NCBI RefSeq assembly: GCF_964340395.1
Contig: NC_135564.1
Location: forward strand, 9,452,861 to 9,516,860
DNA from: Glandiceps talaboti
Taxonomy: Eukaryota; Hemichordata; Enteropneusta; Spengelidae
Reading direction: 5' to 3'
Length of the DNA stretch: 64,000 nucleotides
Shown: positions 24,928-35,229 of the stretch, piece after piece
How the letters are laid out: each line of letters opens with the position of its first letter
How positions within the stretch are numbered: position 1 is the first letter of the stretch
Notes under the pieces: generated by a model
The model's database searches: none
What the model saw: the letters and a program-made list of their open reading frames with translations, nothing else
Told to the model about the DNA's origin: nothing
Position numbers and translations under genes: made by a program

Positions 24928-26189
24928 TATCTGATGTTCTGGATACGTTTCTTACTCTTAGTGAGATATTACGTAATAGTTTTGTATATCTATCATATTT
25001 TGAAATCATTCCTGTCATATAATTATTTGTCAAGAAATGTGTTGCTTTTTTCAAGGTACAAGCTTATTTACACTCTAAACAAATTTGCATAACTAAGGAT
25101 ATCCCCTTTCACAAAGTTATATTTTTGGCATGAGACATCATGATCATTTGTACTTTTCTTATATCCATTATAGATTATGGTCATACGGGCATCGGTAAAC
25201 AGATGAAGTAGAAGAAAACATATGATCTGACGGACTAACACATTGATAACATTTCTGATAATTTCGCAATATCTTGACAGATTTTTGGCATTATCAGTGT
25301 CAATAATTTTACCACTTCATCTGTATGATTATGAGGGTGGATAAGTTAATTTGCGCAATACTTTATAGTGAAACAACCCCCAAATCATCATATATGTTAG
25401 AATGAAGTTAAAAGCAGCAATTTTCCTTTAAAATGAAATTTAAAAGGTCGTGTTTTCAAACTTCAGTGAATGACAAAGCGCGGAAAAAACACCGTTTGCT
25501 TGAATGAAGTCAGGCAAGGAGAGATTTGATGTAAAGAGAAAATGAGGTAAAAGAACAATAGAATGTTAAATGATTCAAAACAACAGCGGCTGTTTGTGGT
25601 GTAGGTTTACACGGCAATTATATTAACGCATTCCTGCTTAAAACAAGCAAGCAAACGCACTGGTGTTTTTTTTCGCCCGCCGGGTTGTATGAAATAGTAA
25701 CACCATGAAATATAAATATGAACATTTCTGGATATTCTGCTCGGCAACTTTGAATTTAAATGAAATTATCTACCATTTTTCCTATACATCACTCTATTCA
25801 TATATAAAATTCGGTCAGATGATTTTTATATTCATTGCCGTTTTTCACATGCATTTATTAACTTTTTAAATCTAGTAGAGAAGTATCACGTTTCCTAGAA
25901 ATTGTAAGAATTAACATTTAATAATTAAAAAGAAACACGGACCGACTAGAATTTGTTCAAAAGTGTCGTATACTGATTAAAAAGGGATGCACTCCTTTTG
26001 GATACAAATGCATTCCATTATAAAAACATATTACAAAAATAGTCGCAAGCAATTCTCCAAACCTTTCATAGTGTTCAAATTTGTAAGAAAATAATTTATT
26101 TTGGTGATAAAGATGTGTCATAATATCATTATTGAAGTGTGTATCATATTTTTACAGATGATTTTAACGATCTCAGCATAGAATGTTAG
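21275..26189 (+). CDS. Gene B: secreted EF-hand protein with amidated-peptide precursor layout (3 coding exons)
   Basis: Exons join(21275-21311, 21943-22158, 26158-26189) give 285 bp and 94 aa. Seen: a basic N-terminus, hydrophobic signal sequence (about 13-28, likely cut after IQA), and a 21-residue Pro/Tyr-rich peptide (29-49). That peptide starts GPHRPYPYP and contains LHPKL, and is followed by G50-K51-R52. A basic linker and a helix VPDIKQILKYL come next, with a degenerate EF-hand last (DGD-D-D...E). Known: Gly-Lys-Arg after a peptide in a secreted precursor signals cleavage and C-terminal amidation. Inferred: the gene makes a secreted peptide ending in MQ-amide. Gene C has the same LHPKLxxxxMQGKR, so this segment is under constraint. 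Odd: the EF-hand loop lacks Gly at position 6 and the hydrophobic residue at 8, so calcium binding is doubtful, or the last exon is wrong. Exons 1 and 2 are well supported; the last is tentative. Confidence 0.7.
21766..21905. repeat. (ACA)n / (GAC)n trinucleotide repeat
   Basis: ACAACA and GACGAC tracts end about 40 bp before the gene B central exon, in intron 2. The polythreonine and polyvaline frames are artefacts. Confidence 0.97.
21943..22158 (+). CDS. Gene B central exon (signal core, peptide, GKR, helix)
   Basis: Acceptor ttttattctacag (AG at 21941-21942). The length is 216 bp, phase 1 in and out. The donor chosen is GATG/GTAATG (GT at 22159), because it falls in the same codon 4 of the EF-hand loop as in genes A and C. 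An alternative donor GGCAA/GTAGAT at 22169 would leave phase 2. It encodes VFVFIMMHLLVQLIQA, the peptide with LHPKL, and MQGKR. Confidence 0.82.
22200..22635. other. Gene B intron 3, no feature recognised
   Basis: AT-rich intronic sequence. An acceptor-like tttacag at about 22309 would lead to a stop after three codons and was not chosen. Confidence 0.4.
22640..22770 (-). repeat. Dispersed repeat, inverted copy 2 of the 20800-21010 element
   Basis: On the minus strand it reads TACAACCTCGCAGAAATC, then AATTACAATTTCTTGTTACA and TTGTCTAAAAGAAA. This aligns with TACAACCACGTAGAAATC, AACAATTTCTTGCTACATTT and TTGTCTAAATGAAA of copy 1. The two copies face each other around the gene B coding exons. 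Confidence 0.55.
22780..24745. other. Gene B intron 3, no feature recognised
   Basis: No exon or repeat stood out, apart from short A-rich runs at about 24107-24140. Confidence 0.4.
24752..24926. repeat. (CAGA)n and (AATC)n microsatellites
   Basis: CAGA/CATA units at 24756-24805 and about 17 AATC units at 24858-24926. Gene B intron 3. Confidence 0.95.
25486..25690. mobile_element. Small foldback element, copy 1
   Basis: Left end AACACCGTTTGCTTG and right end CAAGCAAACGCACTGGTGTT are inverted. The interior has CAAAACAACAGCGGCTGTTT and GTGTAGGTTTACACG. A relative at 56845-56990 has CACCGGTGCGTTTGCTTGAG and CAAAACAACAGCGGGTG. Gene B intron 3. Confidence 0.5.
26158..26189 (+). CDS. Gene B candidate last coding exon
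   Basis: The acceptor is tcatatttttacag (AG at 26156-26157). Phase 1 gives (G)AT GAT TTT AAC GAT CTC AGC ATA GAA TGT TAG, which completes the loop as DGDDDFNDLSIE. It has the correct length and Glu at position 12, but Phe instead of Gly at 6 and Asp at 8. It is the best exon found in the 4 kb after the central exon, not a proven one. Confidence 0.35.
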
Positions 26190-26420
26190 AAGTTTAGGAC
26201 ATTTAATATTCACTATCAGTTTGAATGAGATGATCTTTGAGATTTCAAGATAAAGTTAAGCTGTATTATCGTTGTCACGTCGTTACTGTGCAAAATTAGA
26301 TTGGTCTTATTGGGCTTTGATGTTGAAGGAGATACAAGGGTGACAATCAATTTTATTGTAGCTGTATGTTTTAAGCCTTGGGAACACAGAAAGGTCACTT
26401 GTACCAGCCTTGTGTGACCG

Positions 26421-26866
26421 CTGATTAAAATCTGTTGTGTTGAAAGCGATGAGATGCCTTTATTTACCTCTATTTCCATTGTTTTCTTTCGTTTGTTTTG
26501 TACCGGGTGCTCGCCGCCTTCCAACATCTGACCCGTGTAATAGAAAATCTCGTTTGAATTTCAATGATCTTGAAAGGTTTCTTCAACCAATCTTCAAAAT
26601 CGTTCGAAGAGACGGTACCGCCACCGACGAGTCATTTCGTCAACGCAATCCTCCGTGTGCACGTTTCAATTTCTTCAGCATTCTCAGCTGTCAACTTCAC
26701 GCTCAACCTGATTGGCTACTCAAAAGCACGAGTTCAAACGAGATTTTCTATTACAGGGGTCAGATGTGGGAAGGCGCCGATCACCCGGAACAAAACAAAC
26801 GACACAAAACGATGGAAATAGAGGTAAATAAAGCTTACCGCTTTCACCACATCAGATTTTAATCAG
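26421..26866. mobile_element. 446-bp foldback element with about 135-bp inverted arms
   Basis: The left arm starts CTGATTAAAATCTG and the right arm ends CAGATTTTAATCAG. The arms match for about 135 bp with few differences: GTGTTGAAAGCGATGAG, TTTATTTACCTCTATTTCCA, AGAAAATCTCGTTTGAA. The centre (about 26560-26730) is unique. Frames reading through it are arm artefacts. No transposase and no clear target-site duplication were seen. It lies about 230 bp after the proposed gene B stop. Confidence 0.85.
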
Positions 26867-26869
26867 ATT

Positions 26870-27200
26870 GAACTAGAGGTACATGTATGATAATTGACTA
26901 GAGCCTAGCTGAATCGTAGGGTGTGGCATCATGGGAAATAAACCAAGTTAGATGCTTCACGCCTCTTGAACCATATTCCAAAACAATGCTGAGCCAATTA
27001 CTTCGACGATGTGAAACCCTTAGTCACCGCTAGCCATGTACGAGTAAGCATTTCCGAAGAAATAAAACAAATGTTTTGAGTGAATGATATGTTGTCGCCT
27101 CAATCATTACTGGAGCAAATGTATTCACAATGATATTGACACCAATGATTCTATAATACTGTCTATTAATTAATAAAGAGAACGCCAATCCAGGAATATT
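26870..27200. other. Intergenic, no feature recognised
   Basis: Anonymous sequence between two foldback elements. Confidence 0.4.
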
Positions 27201-27204
27201 ATTT

Positions 27205-27620
27205 TAAAGTATTTTCATAAACATTGGATTCTGGGGAGGCATTTTCATGATTTCACATCACATAATTTTCCTTTGGTTGCCAAGAAACAGCAACCTGAAA
27301 GTCTTTTTAGCCTTATTTTTCTTTTTAAGTGATACACCTTTGCATTATGGGATTTATCAGTCATGATTAGTCATAAAATACACCCTTTTTATGACTTCTA
27401 AGAGCTTACTTCCTTTACATATTGCTTGCGCACCGAATACTCCTAAATATTCTGAGGAGTTTGTTAAGACCCATGCTGTAATAATATATCACTTACAGAA
27501 CAACAGAGTTTCAATTCGTCTTTCTTGGCAACTGAGCAAAAATTTTATGATGTGAAATCATAAAATGACTACTAAGAACCAAAAGTTTAATTTAAAAAAC
27601 CCCACGAAAATACCTTTTGT
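27205..27620. mobile_element. Foldback element, family 2, copy 1
   Basis: Left arm TTTCATGATTTCACATCACA with GGTTGCCAAGAAAC is inverted as TTTCTTGGCAACTGAGC with ATGATGTGAAATCATAAAAT. A relative lies at 32005-32410. No coding capacity. Confidence 0.6.
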
Positions 27621-28700
27621 TTTCTGGAGTGGCAGACCTCTTAAGTACCTAATCGCATAACCTATGACACGTGAACATGTAAATCCCCTTTATCTTTTAA
27701 CGAAAGTGTAATACATTATATGAAGTGTATAAAAGAGCGTCTAATACATGCCAGGGTAAGATTTGGTTTTCATTTAATTTTAAAATTCAGAAGATGGGAT
27801 TTAATAGCTTCCCACTAGTGGCACGTCTCAATATCCCTCTCTTTCTGTAACGTGCACGTTTCAATTAACCAAATCTGTGAACTAAACGTCTAGACACTTA
27901 AGTCTTTGTTATTATCTAGAGGAAATCTTGAACTCCGAACAGTGACATGATATTAAGTATTAGAAGAGTTATTTCAGGATGACAGTTAAAACGACACTTA
28001 CGTGGTGCCTTTTATTTTGCATTGTACACACATCATAGTAATTAATGTAGATATTTGTGAGACCAACTGATGCATGTAGATATGCTGCTATAAACAGAAA
28101 CCACAATACAAATAATGAAGGTAAACATGTTCATAATCTGACGTAATCAGGTTAATGTCAGTATAATTTAACAATGAATACTAACAATACTAATTACTAA
28201 GAATATTTTTTTTTCTGATTTGTTATCAAAATGTAACAACCGTTTTTACTGTACATAGATTAATGATCTGCCATAGGTAATTGATCTAACGTTTTAGGAA
28301 TATCAAACAACAAAGGAAGGGGTACTTGAATGTGTATATGTACATGTATACCATGAACTGTTACAACACACTGAACTAAGTTTTAGATCCTTGAAAGCAT
28401 TTAAGCTAATATCTTATGAAGTTGCTTAATCATTTCAGAACTTGTACAATGGTGGCGCTTCTCTTTTAATCATCAAAGAAACAAAAGTGATCCTACTACT
28501 TAGTGACTATGCGATTTTACTGACAACAATAACACAGGAGTCTTTCATTTTGCGACTTCAAAAGACTATATGTTAAAAAGACAATTAAAAATAATAGTAT
28601 ACCGATTTTCATAATTCGAAAATCAATGTGCAAATACATTTATAGTGTATATATTACGAACAGGATCCATACATCTAGGTGCTGGTGAGAAACATTAAAC
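27620..28700. other. Intergenic, no feature recognised
   Basis: AT-rich with no convincing open frame, RNA gene or repeat. Confidence 0.4.
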
Positions 28701-28710
28701 AGGTATTAAT

Positions 28711-28980
28711 CTCACACAACGTTTTTTGCTACGAATTACACAAACAAAATAAAAGGATGATAGTGCGCACGCATGCAAAATGATACATTTGACCTCATCG
28801 TGCACATAATAAAGTTTTGTGTTTGAATCTTCCTTGTTTCCTGATCATCAGACAGTGGTTTTGGATTTGTGTTCACATTGAGATAAAATGTATAGCTTGC
28901 TTGCAATTGCGCGCTATCAGTGTATGTGTTTTGTGTTTAATACCTAACAAATGTGAAAAAAAAACAGTGTGGTCCCTGCT
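28711..28980. mobile_element. Foldback MITE-like element, copy 2
   Basis: Shares with copy 1 the start CTCACACAACGTTTTTTG, TGCGCACGCATGC and TTTGTGTTCACATTGAGATA. It also shares AAAATGTATA and GCGCGCTATCAGTGTATGTG. The two halves are inverted relative to each other. Confidence 0.7.
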
Positions 28981-28989
28981 GGAATTGCT

Positions 28990-29680
28990 ATAGTCACTCT
29001 AGTTTGGTTGTAATTGAACGTGTAGTATATCATTTATTGCTGGTATGTAATCTCTAGGTGCTATATATAGTCATGGAAATATAAAAACAAATACGACGAC
29101 TTAAACGTACTCTAAAATGTTCATTGAATTTGATTGCCCACGTAATAGTGCTAACTTTACATAATTGGTATAGCTAACTTATCAGGCGAATTTTGTATTA
29201 TTAATAATATAATCGATTATTGACCGAAAATGTAAAGTCAAACAAAGATAAAGTAACAGATCTTGAACACGTGACTTTGTTTTAAAATATGATATTACGT
29301 GGTTAAGGTTAATTGCGAATGAGCAGCTGACTAAGTTGAAGGCAATATGTGTATTTCTGCCTACGTGATACTTTATATGACGTGTGAAGCTGCACGCCCC
29401 CATCTATTAAAAGATTGAGAAGATAGTGTTACCGGCATGTACCAGCTGAATAGATCGTCGCTTCCAGGAATTGCATATCCCTCTGCGATGCCACAAAACG
29501 GCTTAGCAGAGATTGCAGTTTTTTGTTCGAGTATTAAATATTCATTATAGTGACGGAAATATAAAATTCAATTATTCATTAAAACAACATTTTCGCGGCT
29601 CAACGAACAACAATGTATCGATCTGATTCAAGATGCACTTTTATGTACTACTGTGTATAGCTCTCTTGCAGCAGTTGTAA
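28990..29680. other. Intergenic, no feature recognised
   Basis: Only short frames without recognisable similarity. Confidence 0.4.
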
Positions 29681-29683
29681 CAT

Positions 29684-29948
29684 GCACACTATACGAAAAG
29701 TCAAATTTACCCACCTTTACCCTAGGTGAGACCCACCTAACTACCATCTCTGTCCAGGGGTAGTACAAGACGCAGTACCACTTTTGACTGTCTACAACTC
29801 CCAGGTGAGAGATCACCGGGGGGGGGGGGGGGGGTAAATTAAGTCAAAGGTGGTACTTCATCTCATACTACCCACATTTACACATCCTCTACCCAAGATT
29901 TACCCCGGTGGAAAGATATGGTCAAATATGACCTTTCGTATAGTGATG
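29684..29948. mobile_element. MITE-like element with terminal inverted repeats and an internal G17 run
   Basis: Left end CACTATACGAAAAGTCAAAT and right end ATATGACCTTTCGTATAGTG are inverted copies (about 22 bp). The interior has further inverted pieces (AAATTTACCCACCTT, TAGTAC) and a run of 17 G at 29818-29834. No open frame of note. Confidence 0.65.
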
Positions 29949-29959
29949 GTGCTAAATCA

Positions 29960-32000
29960 TATATTGTCCTTTTTTCTTGCAAATTATAGTAAAACTATAT
30001 GCTAAAGTAAATACTAGAATCCCCCTTCCAGGAAGTTTCCTCTGAACAGTGGAGAATGGAAGGAGTTAAATCTGTACCTAATGTGATACACGTGAATATC
30101 AATATTAATGTTAAAAATTCAACATTATGCAAATTAATTGAACATTTGGAGAGTAGGTTTACTGAGGAGACTTCTTCGTCGTGAACATTATGTCTAAAAT
30201 ATTCATTGTAATTCTCACTAAGTGATAAACTCATGAATGAAGCAATCTGGTTTATTCATAAATAGTTGCGATTGAAAATGCATTATAAAACATCACCGGT
30301 ATCAAGAACATGCTACAAGAATTGTAACTTTTGAGTATTTTCCAAACGATAAAACTTGCACCATTTTAGGGATCGTCCGTCAACATTCATCTGAATGGAT
30401 CCTACTTATTAAGACAAATTTAAACTCAGTATGTTTCATGTAAAACAATTATCTTGTATACAACAAATCTCAAGTTCATCACTAATAACGTACGTCATAT
30501 CGATGACCTTGCTTAGTAGTAAACGATCCTTGAACCGGGTTTCCCATATTGCCATTAAAAAACTTAAACAGTTGCCATACATTATCATCGTTCAAAGGGA
30601 ACGTTAATGTTTGTCGGAAACTGTTAAAAACCGGTGTAGATACTGATGGACAGGATAGCGTATGGATCCGTCTTCCGATCGTTTCTAATCAAATATATGA
30701 CACAAACAGAAAGGAAATGAATCAGCGGAAGATATATAACGAGATTCTAAGATAGAAGAAAAAATAAAAAATAAAAAAACGGAATCAAATTTGAATGAAG
30801 CGACATGGCTTTTATATTCTTTATATATGATATCATCCTCCGTTTAGCATTTACGCAAATTACCTTTAAAGTGTAAGCCTTAAGTTTTTTTATCTTCTGA
30901 ATTACCTATTAATGGAATAATACTTTGAAAGTACACCATAAAGTCCAGCTCAGCATTTGATTTTGTATTCTGAATATTCCCATGGCACGTGAAAAAATAA
31001 TAATTACACATATCATTCTGATCAATTCCCCTGTCCAAACAAATGTACGGTTATTAGAAATCTTCAAAACGTACACTAAATTTATGCCCCATATACTCTA
31101 TCGATCCAAACATTTGCAAATGCAGGGTTTTTGTTTTAGCTTTAGATGGCTTTATGAAAAACAATGCATGGTACCCCTGTGGCGTTCTACGTGTCAAAAG
31201 ACTAATGAGTTTACATGTAGACGTTATTGCAACTCCGTTCCCAATAAATGCGTGCGAATACCTCATTAGATGTCTAATTTGATGCATTACGTGTATAATT
31301 GGGTCTGCTTGCTTTTTTCATCAATCTGGGACCTCTTCAACGTATAACAAATCATGCTAGTGTTTTCCTATCAAGTATAACATGTTATAGTCTTCTAACT
31401 ACACGCAACTACTGGGCATCACTCATAGGTATCGTTGCCTCTAAACTGTTTTCGTTCAATTTTGTTCATTATTTCTCATTTTCATTTTTCCTGCATCTTT
31501 ATGACTCTCAGTTACTTTACAGGTTTCCTTTTTTGGTAATAAAGCTAGCATTGTTATCAAAATAGTTACCTCTGGGCAAAAGCCGGTTGTGACCAAATGT
31601 GCCATAATCTGTGTTGGTATCCTCCGTTGTCTTTGCTGGTATTTAGGAAACTAAAATCTGCAAAGACATTTCCCACTACTTCCACAAACAAAGAATGTTG
31701 TTGCCTTGAAAATGTACACCATAAAATCATAAAATTGTAGTAATACCTTTATACTTGATTATATATAGGTAAGTGTTAATTTCTATGCGTTATAGGTAAT
31801 AAACATATTAACAGTACTAGTGAACTTCCCGGCTTGCCGCCTGGATCACAAATCGAATAAAACCTGTCCATGTAAAGCTGGCACTGTAGACCTGGTCAGC
31901 TAATGACCATAATTGTCTACAGGCAAGTTCCATGTTCACATTATTCAGTTTAGGAGACGAACGAATGCGTTGCATTAAACATTAAAAGAAACACCACTCG
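29960..32000. other. Intergenic, no gene recognised
   Basis: Frames at 30549-30755 and 30982-31269 were examined. The latter ends with five cysteines, but it has no signal peptide, splice context or recognisable family, so no gene is called. Confidence 0.4.
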
Positions 32001-32004
32001 TGGA

Positions 32005-32410
32005 AATAAAGGTATTTTTTTAAATACTGTTTTGGTACCGGAGAGTCATTTTATGATTTCACATCATATTAATTTCTCAAAAAAACACCGAATTAAAATA
32101 TCCTTTATCAAATTAAAAGTTCATGTTCATTGTGTTAATACTGGTCCACTGTTGTCTCGTGTGCCTTAGCAGACACATATGTATTAGTTGAACACTTAAT
32201 ATTAGTTCAAGTGTGTATTTGCTGAGATAAATAGTCGTAATATTCATTGTTTATCTAATACATATGCATGTTTAATTAGTCCCATGATGCAACAGTGAAC
32301 TACTATTGAAGCAGTAGAGGTGAAAGAGTTTCAATTTAGTGTTTCTCCAGAAATTGAACGAAATTTATGTTGATATGAAATCAAGATAAAAATGTTTTGT
32401 TTTTTTCTAT
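32005..32410. mobile_element. Foldback element, family 2, copy 2 (diverged)
   Basis: AAAGGTATTTTTTTAAA and GTCATTTTATGATTTCACAT match the arm of the 27205-27620 element. A weaker inverse (TTGATATGAAATCAAGATAA) lies near 32370-32390. Decayed copy. Confidence 0.45.
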
Positions 32411-32419
32411 TTCCTGTAG

Positions 32420-33440
32420 TGACGTTTCCCTTCATTATATTAACTTTTAAACTGCTTTCTTGGAGCAGGGAGCTCGACAGCTACGACATATTCAAAATGC
32501 TACAAATATAACATTATTTCTTCCTTTCAAATAAGTCCATTTATTATACTAAATAAAACAAGCTACTTTACTTTTTAAAGGGAACGTCTTTTCAGTCTAT
32601 CAACCACTAGGGTATGATTGACAGTTATTGTGAAGGTCAGTGGGAGCAGTTCCCATTTGATTTCCCTTATGTTTTTGTGATTTGATAATGTCCCTTGGGG
32701 TGACTTAGCCATGCATTTCTGACAGATTGGCTCTGTTGGTCGGGCGATTTAAAGAAAATCATCTTCATGTTTCTCTGCCTCTCCTTTTCCTCCCCTCTAT
32801 CTACTTTTTATTGGATTCCTGGAAACAGACTCTTTCCCAACTTCTTTACACAATTGGCATCTTCTCTGCACAACTTTAAACGCACATCCCTACTTGAATA
32901 ACTATCATGTCAGAAATGCTCTATTGGTGAACAAGTGTCGCCGCCGCCATGACTGTAGATGACGTCGACAGTCCAGACCAGTCAGAGCTAAAAATTTGGG
33001 TCGATCAGGAATGAGAAACAATAACAGTATTGTCCCCCTAACTTGAACCTTGAACTCAAAATGACTAGTTGTAATTCCTCTGATCTGAGACAAGTCCTAG
33101 CCATCAGGTATTAGACTATTCAAACTTGCTGTATTAACATTGAACTGTTTTAATTGTTCTTAGTAGTATTTTGTTAGCATAGACAACTGCTAGATATTGC
33201 ACTTATGTGAGTGAAATGTAATAATTAAATTATTTAAACAATCCATTTACAGAATTTATTTGTTCATCCCAATACGTCTCTATGAACCAATTTAATGAGC
33301 CTTAAAGGGGATTTGGGAATCTGTACTTTGCTTAAAGTTGAAAAAGATTAAGGTATTTAAAAAGATTTCCTAAATCAAGACAAATGTTATCATCGACTGT
33401 CAAAACATAGCGGTACTTTGAGGCTGGCGTGACAGTGCTT
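32420..33440. other. Intergenic, no feature recognised
   Basis: No convincing gene or repeat. Confidence 0.4.
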
Positions 33441-33456
33441 AACTATGTCTTTTTTA

Positions 33457-33735
33457 TAATGTAATGTAATGTAATGTAATGTAATGTTATGTAACGTAGC
33501 GCAACGTAAAATAAAACAGTACAATAAAATACAACGCACCACAACACAACACAACTCCACGCCACGCTACGCCACACCATGCATCGCAACGCAACAAAAC
33601 GCAGCACAACACAACACAACACAACACAACGCAACACAACACAACACAACACAGCACAGCACAAAACAGCATAGCACAGCACAACACAACACAACACAAC
33701 ACAACACAACACAATATAACACAATGCAATATAAT
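33457..33735. repeat. (AATGT)n and (ACAAC)n pentanucleotide repeats
   Basis: Five AATGT units at 33460-33487, then about 200 bp of imperfect ACAAC/GCAAC/CACAG units. The open frames on both strands are low-complexity artefacts. Confidence 0.95.
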
Positions 33736-34359
33736 ATGATATAACATATGAGAACTTATATCATTTAAACTGAATACTTATCAAACGATCGATTATAAAA
33801 GCTCCGACTTGTTTGAAATGACAATTATATGTAAATAATCATAAGGAATTTGGGAAATCATCAATGTAGAGTGTTATAGGTAGATAGTTTAGGGGAAACT
33901 GGTTTAGTATTGATAAACAAATATGGAGATCATCTTAACAAGTCGATTTGTAAAGCCAGCAGCATCGTAGTTTAATCGACAAGGCCTCAAGAAAATAACT
34001 TCATTGAAATGAAAATCAATAAAAATAATTTTAGAATATTCGATATAGGCCATAAAACACCTAAATGTGATATAAGGCAAACTACCCAGTATGTTTTAAT
34101 AGTTCGTCCATCTTCCCTTCCGGCAGATTATACCGTTGCAGCTGTCTATATGCAGTCATCGATAAGGTTGGACACCGTTCCTATATAGCCTACCTGTCGG
34201 ATTTTTCAAAGAATGCCCTAGGGCATAGCAAGATAACAGGCAACATGTCCATGACTGTCAGATTTAATCTGATAGTTTTAGGTACTGTGAAATTGTGTAA
34301 CTGGTGGAATTAAATGAAGTGTGACGGTGAATTTTTTTAAGGATTTGTCGGTGGAGTTT

Positions 34360-34404
34360 GAAAATACAAATACCATATAACCATATGGTATTTGAACTTA
34401 TACA

Positions 34405-34502
<98 letters not shown>

Positions 34503-34522
34503 TTATATGGTATTTGTATTTT

Positions 34523-34523
<1 letters not shown>
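34360..34523. repeat. Perfect 27-bp inverted repeat enclosing an (AT)n array
   Basis: GAAAATACAAATACCATATA plus ACCATAT (34360-34386) is exactly inverted at 34497-34523, with about 90 bp of (AT)n between. TGGTATTTGTATTTTCAATA recurs directly at about 34553-34572. Confidence 0.9.
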
Positions 34524-34996
<473 letters not shown>

Positions 34997-35070
34997 TTAT
35001 AGTTATAGTTATGATTTATATAGTTATGAGTTAAGATCTAGACGTGTTTGAATTGCAAAAGTATCACTAA

Positions 35071-35222
35071 ACACATACATACATACATACATACATACAT
35101 ACATACATACATACATACATACATACATACATACATGCATGCATGCATGCATACATACATTCATACATGCATAAACACATATATACATGCATAGAGGCAG
35201 ACGGACAGACAGGCAGACCGAC
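35071..35222. repeat. (ACAT)n / (GCAT)n / (CAGA)-rich microsatellite
   Basis: ACAT at 35072-35135, GCAT at 35136-35150, then ACAT and CAGAC variants. Confidence 0.95.
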
Positions 35223-35229
35223 AGTATGT

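Noticed and set aside
30982-31269. 95-residue frame ending in five cysteines
   Set aside because: No signal peptide, no splice-supported context and no family match. The cysteine count can arise by chance.
33457-33735. Regularly spaced repeats resembling a CRISPR array
   Set aside because: Imperfect pentanucleotide repeat without unique spacers, in an animal genome.
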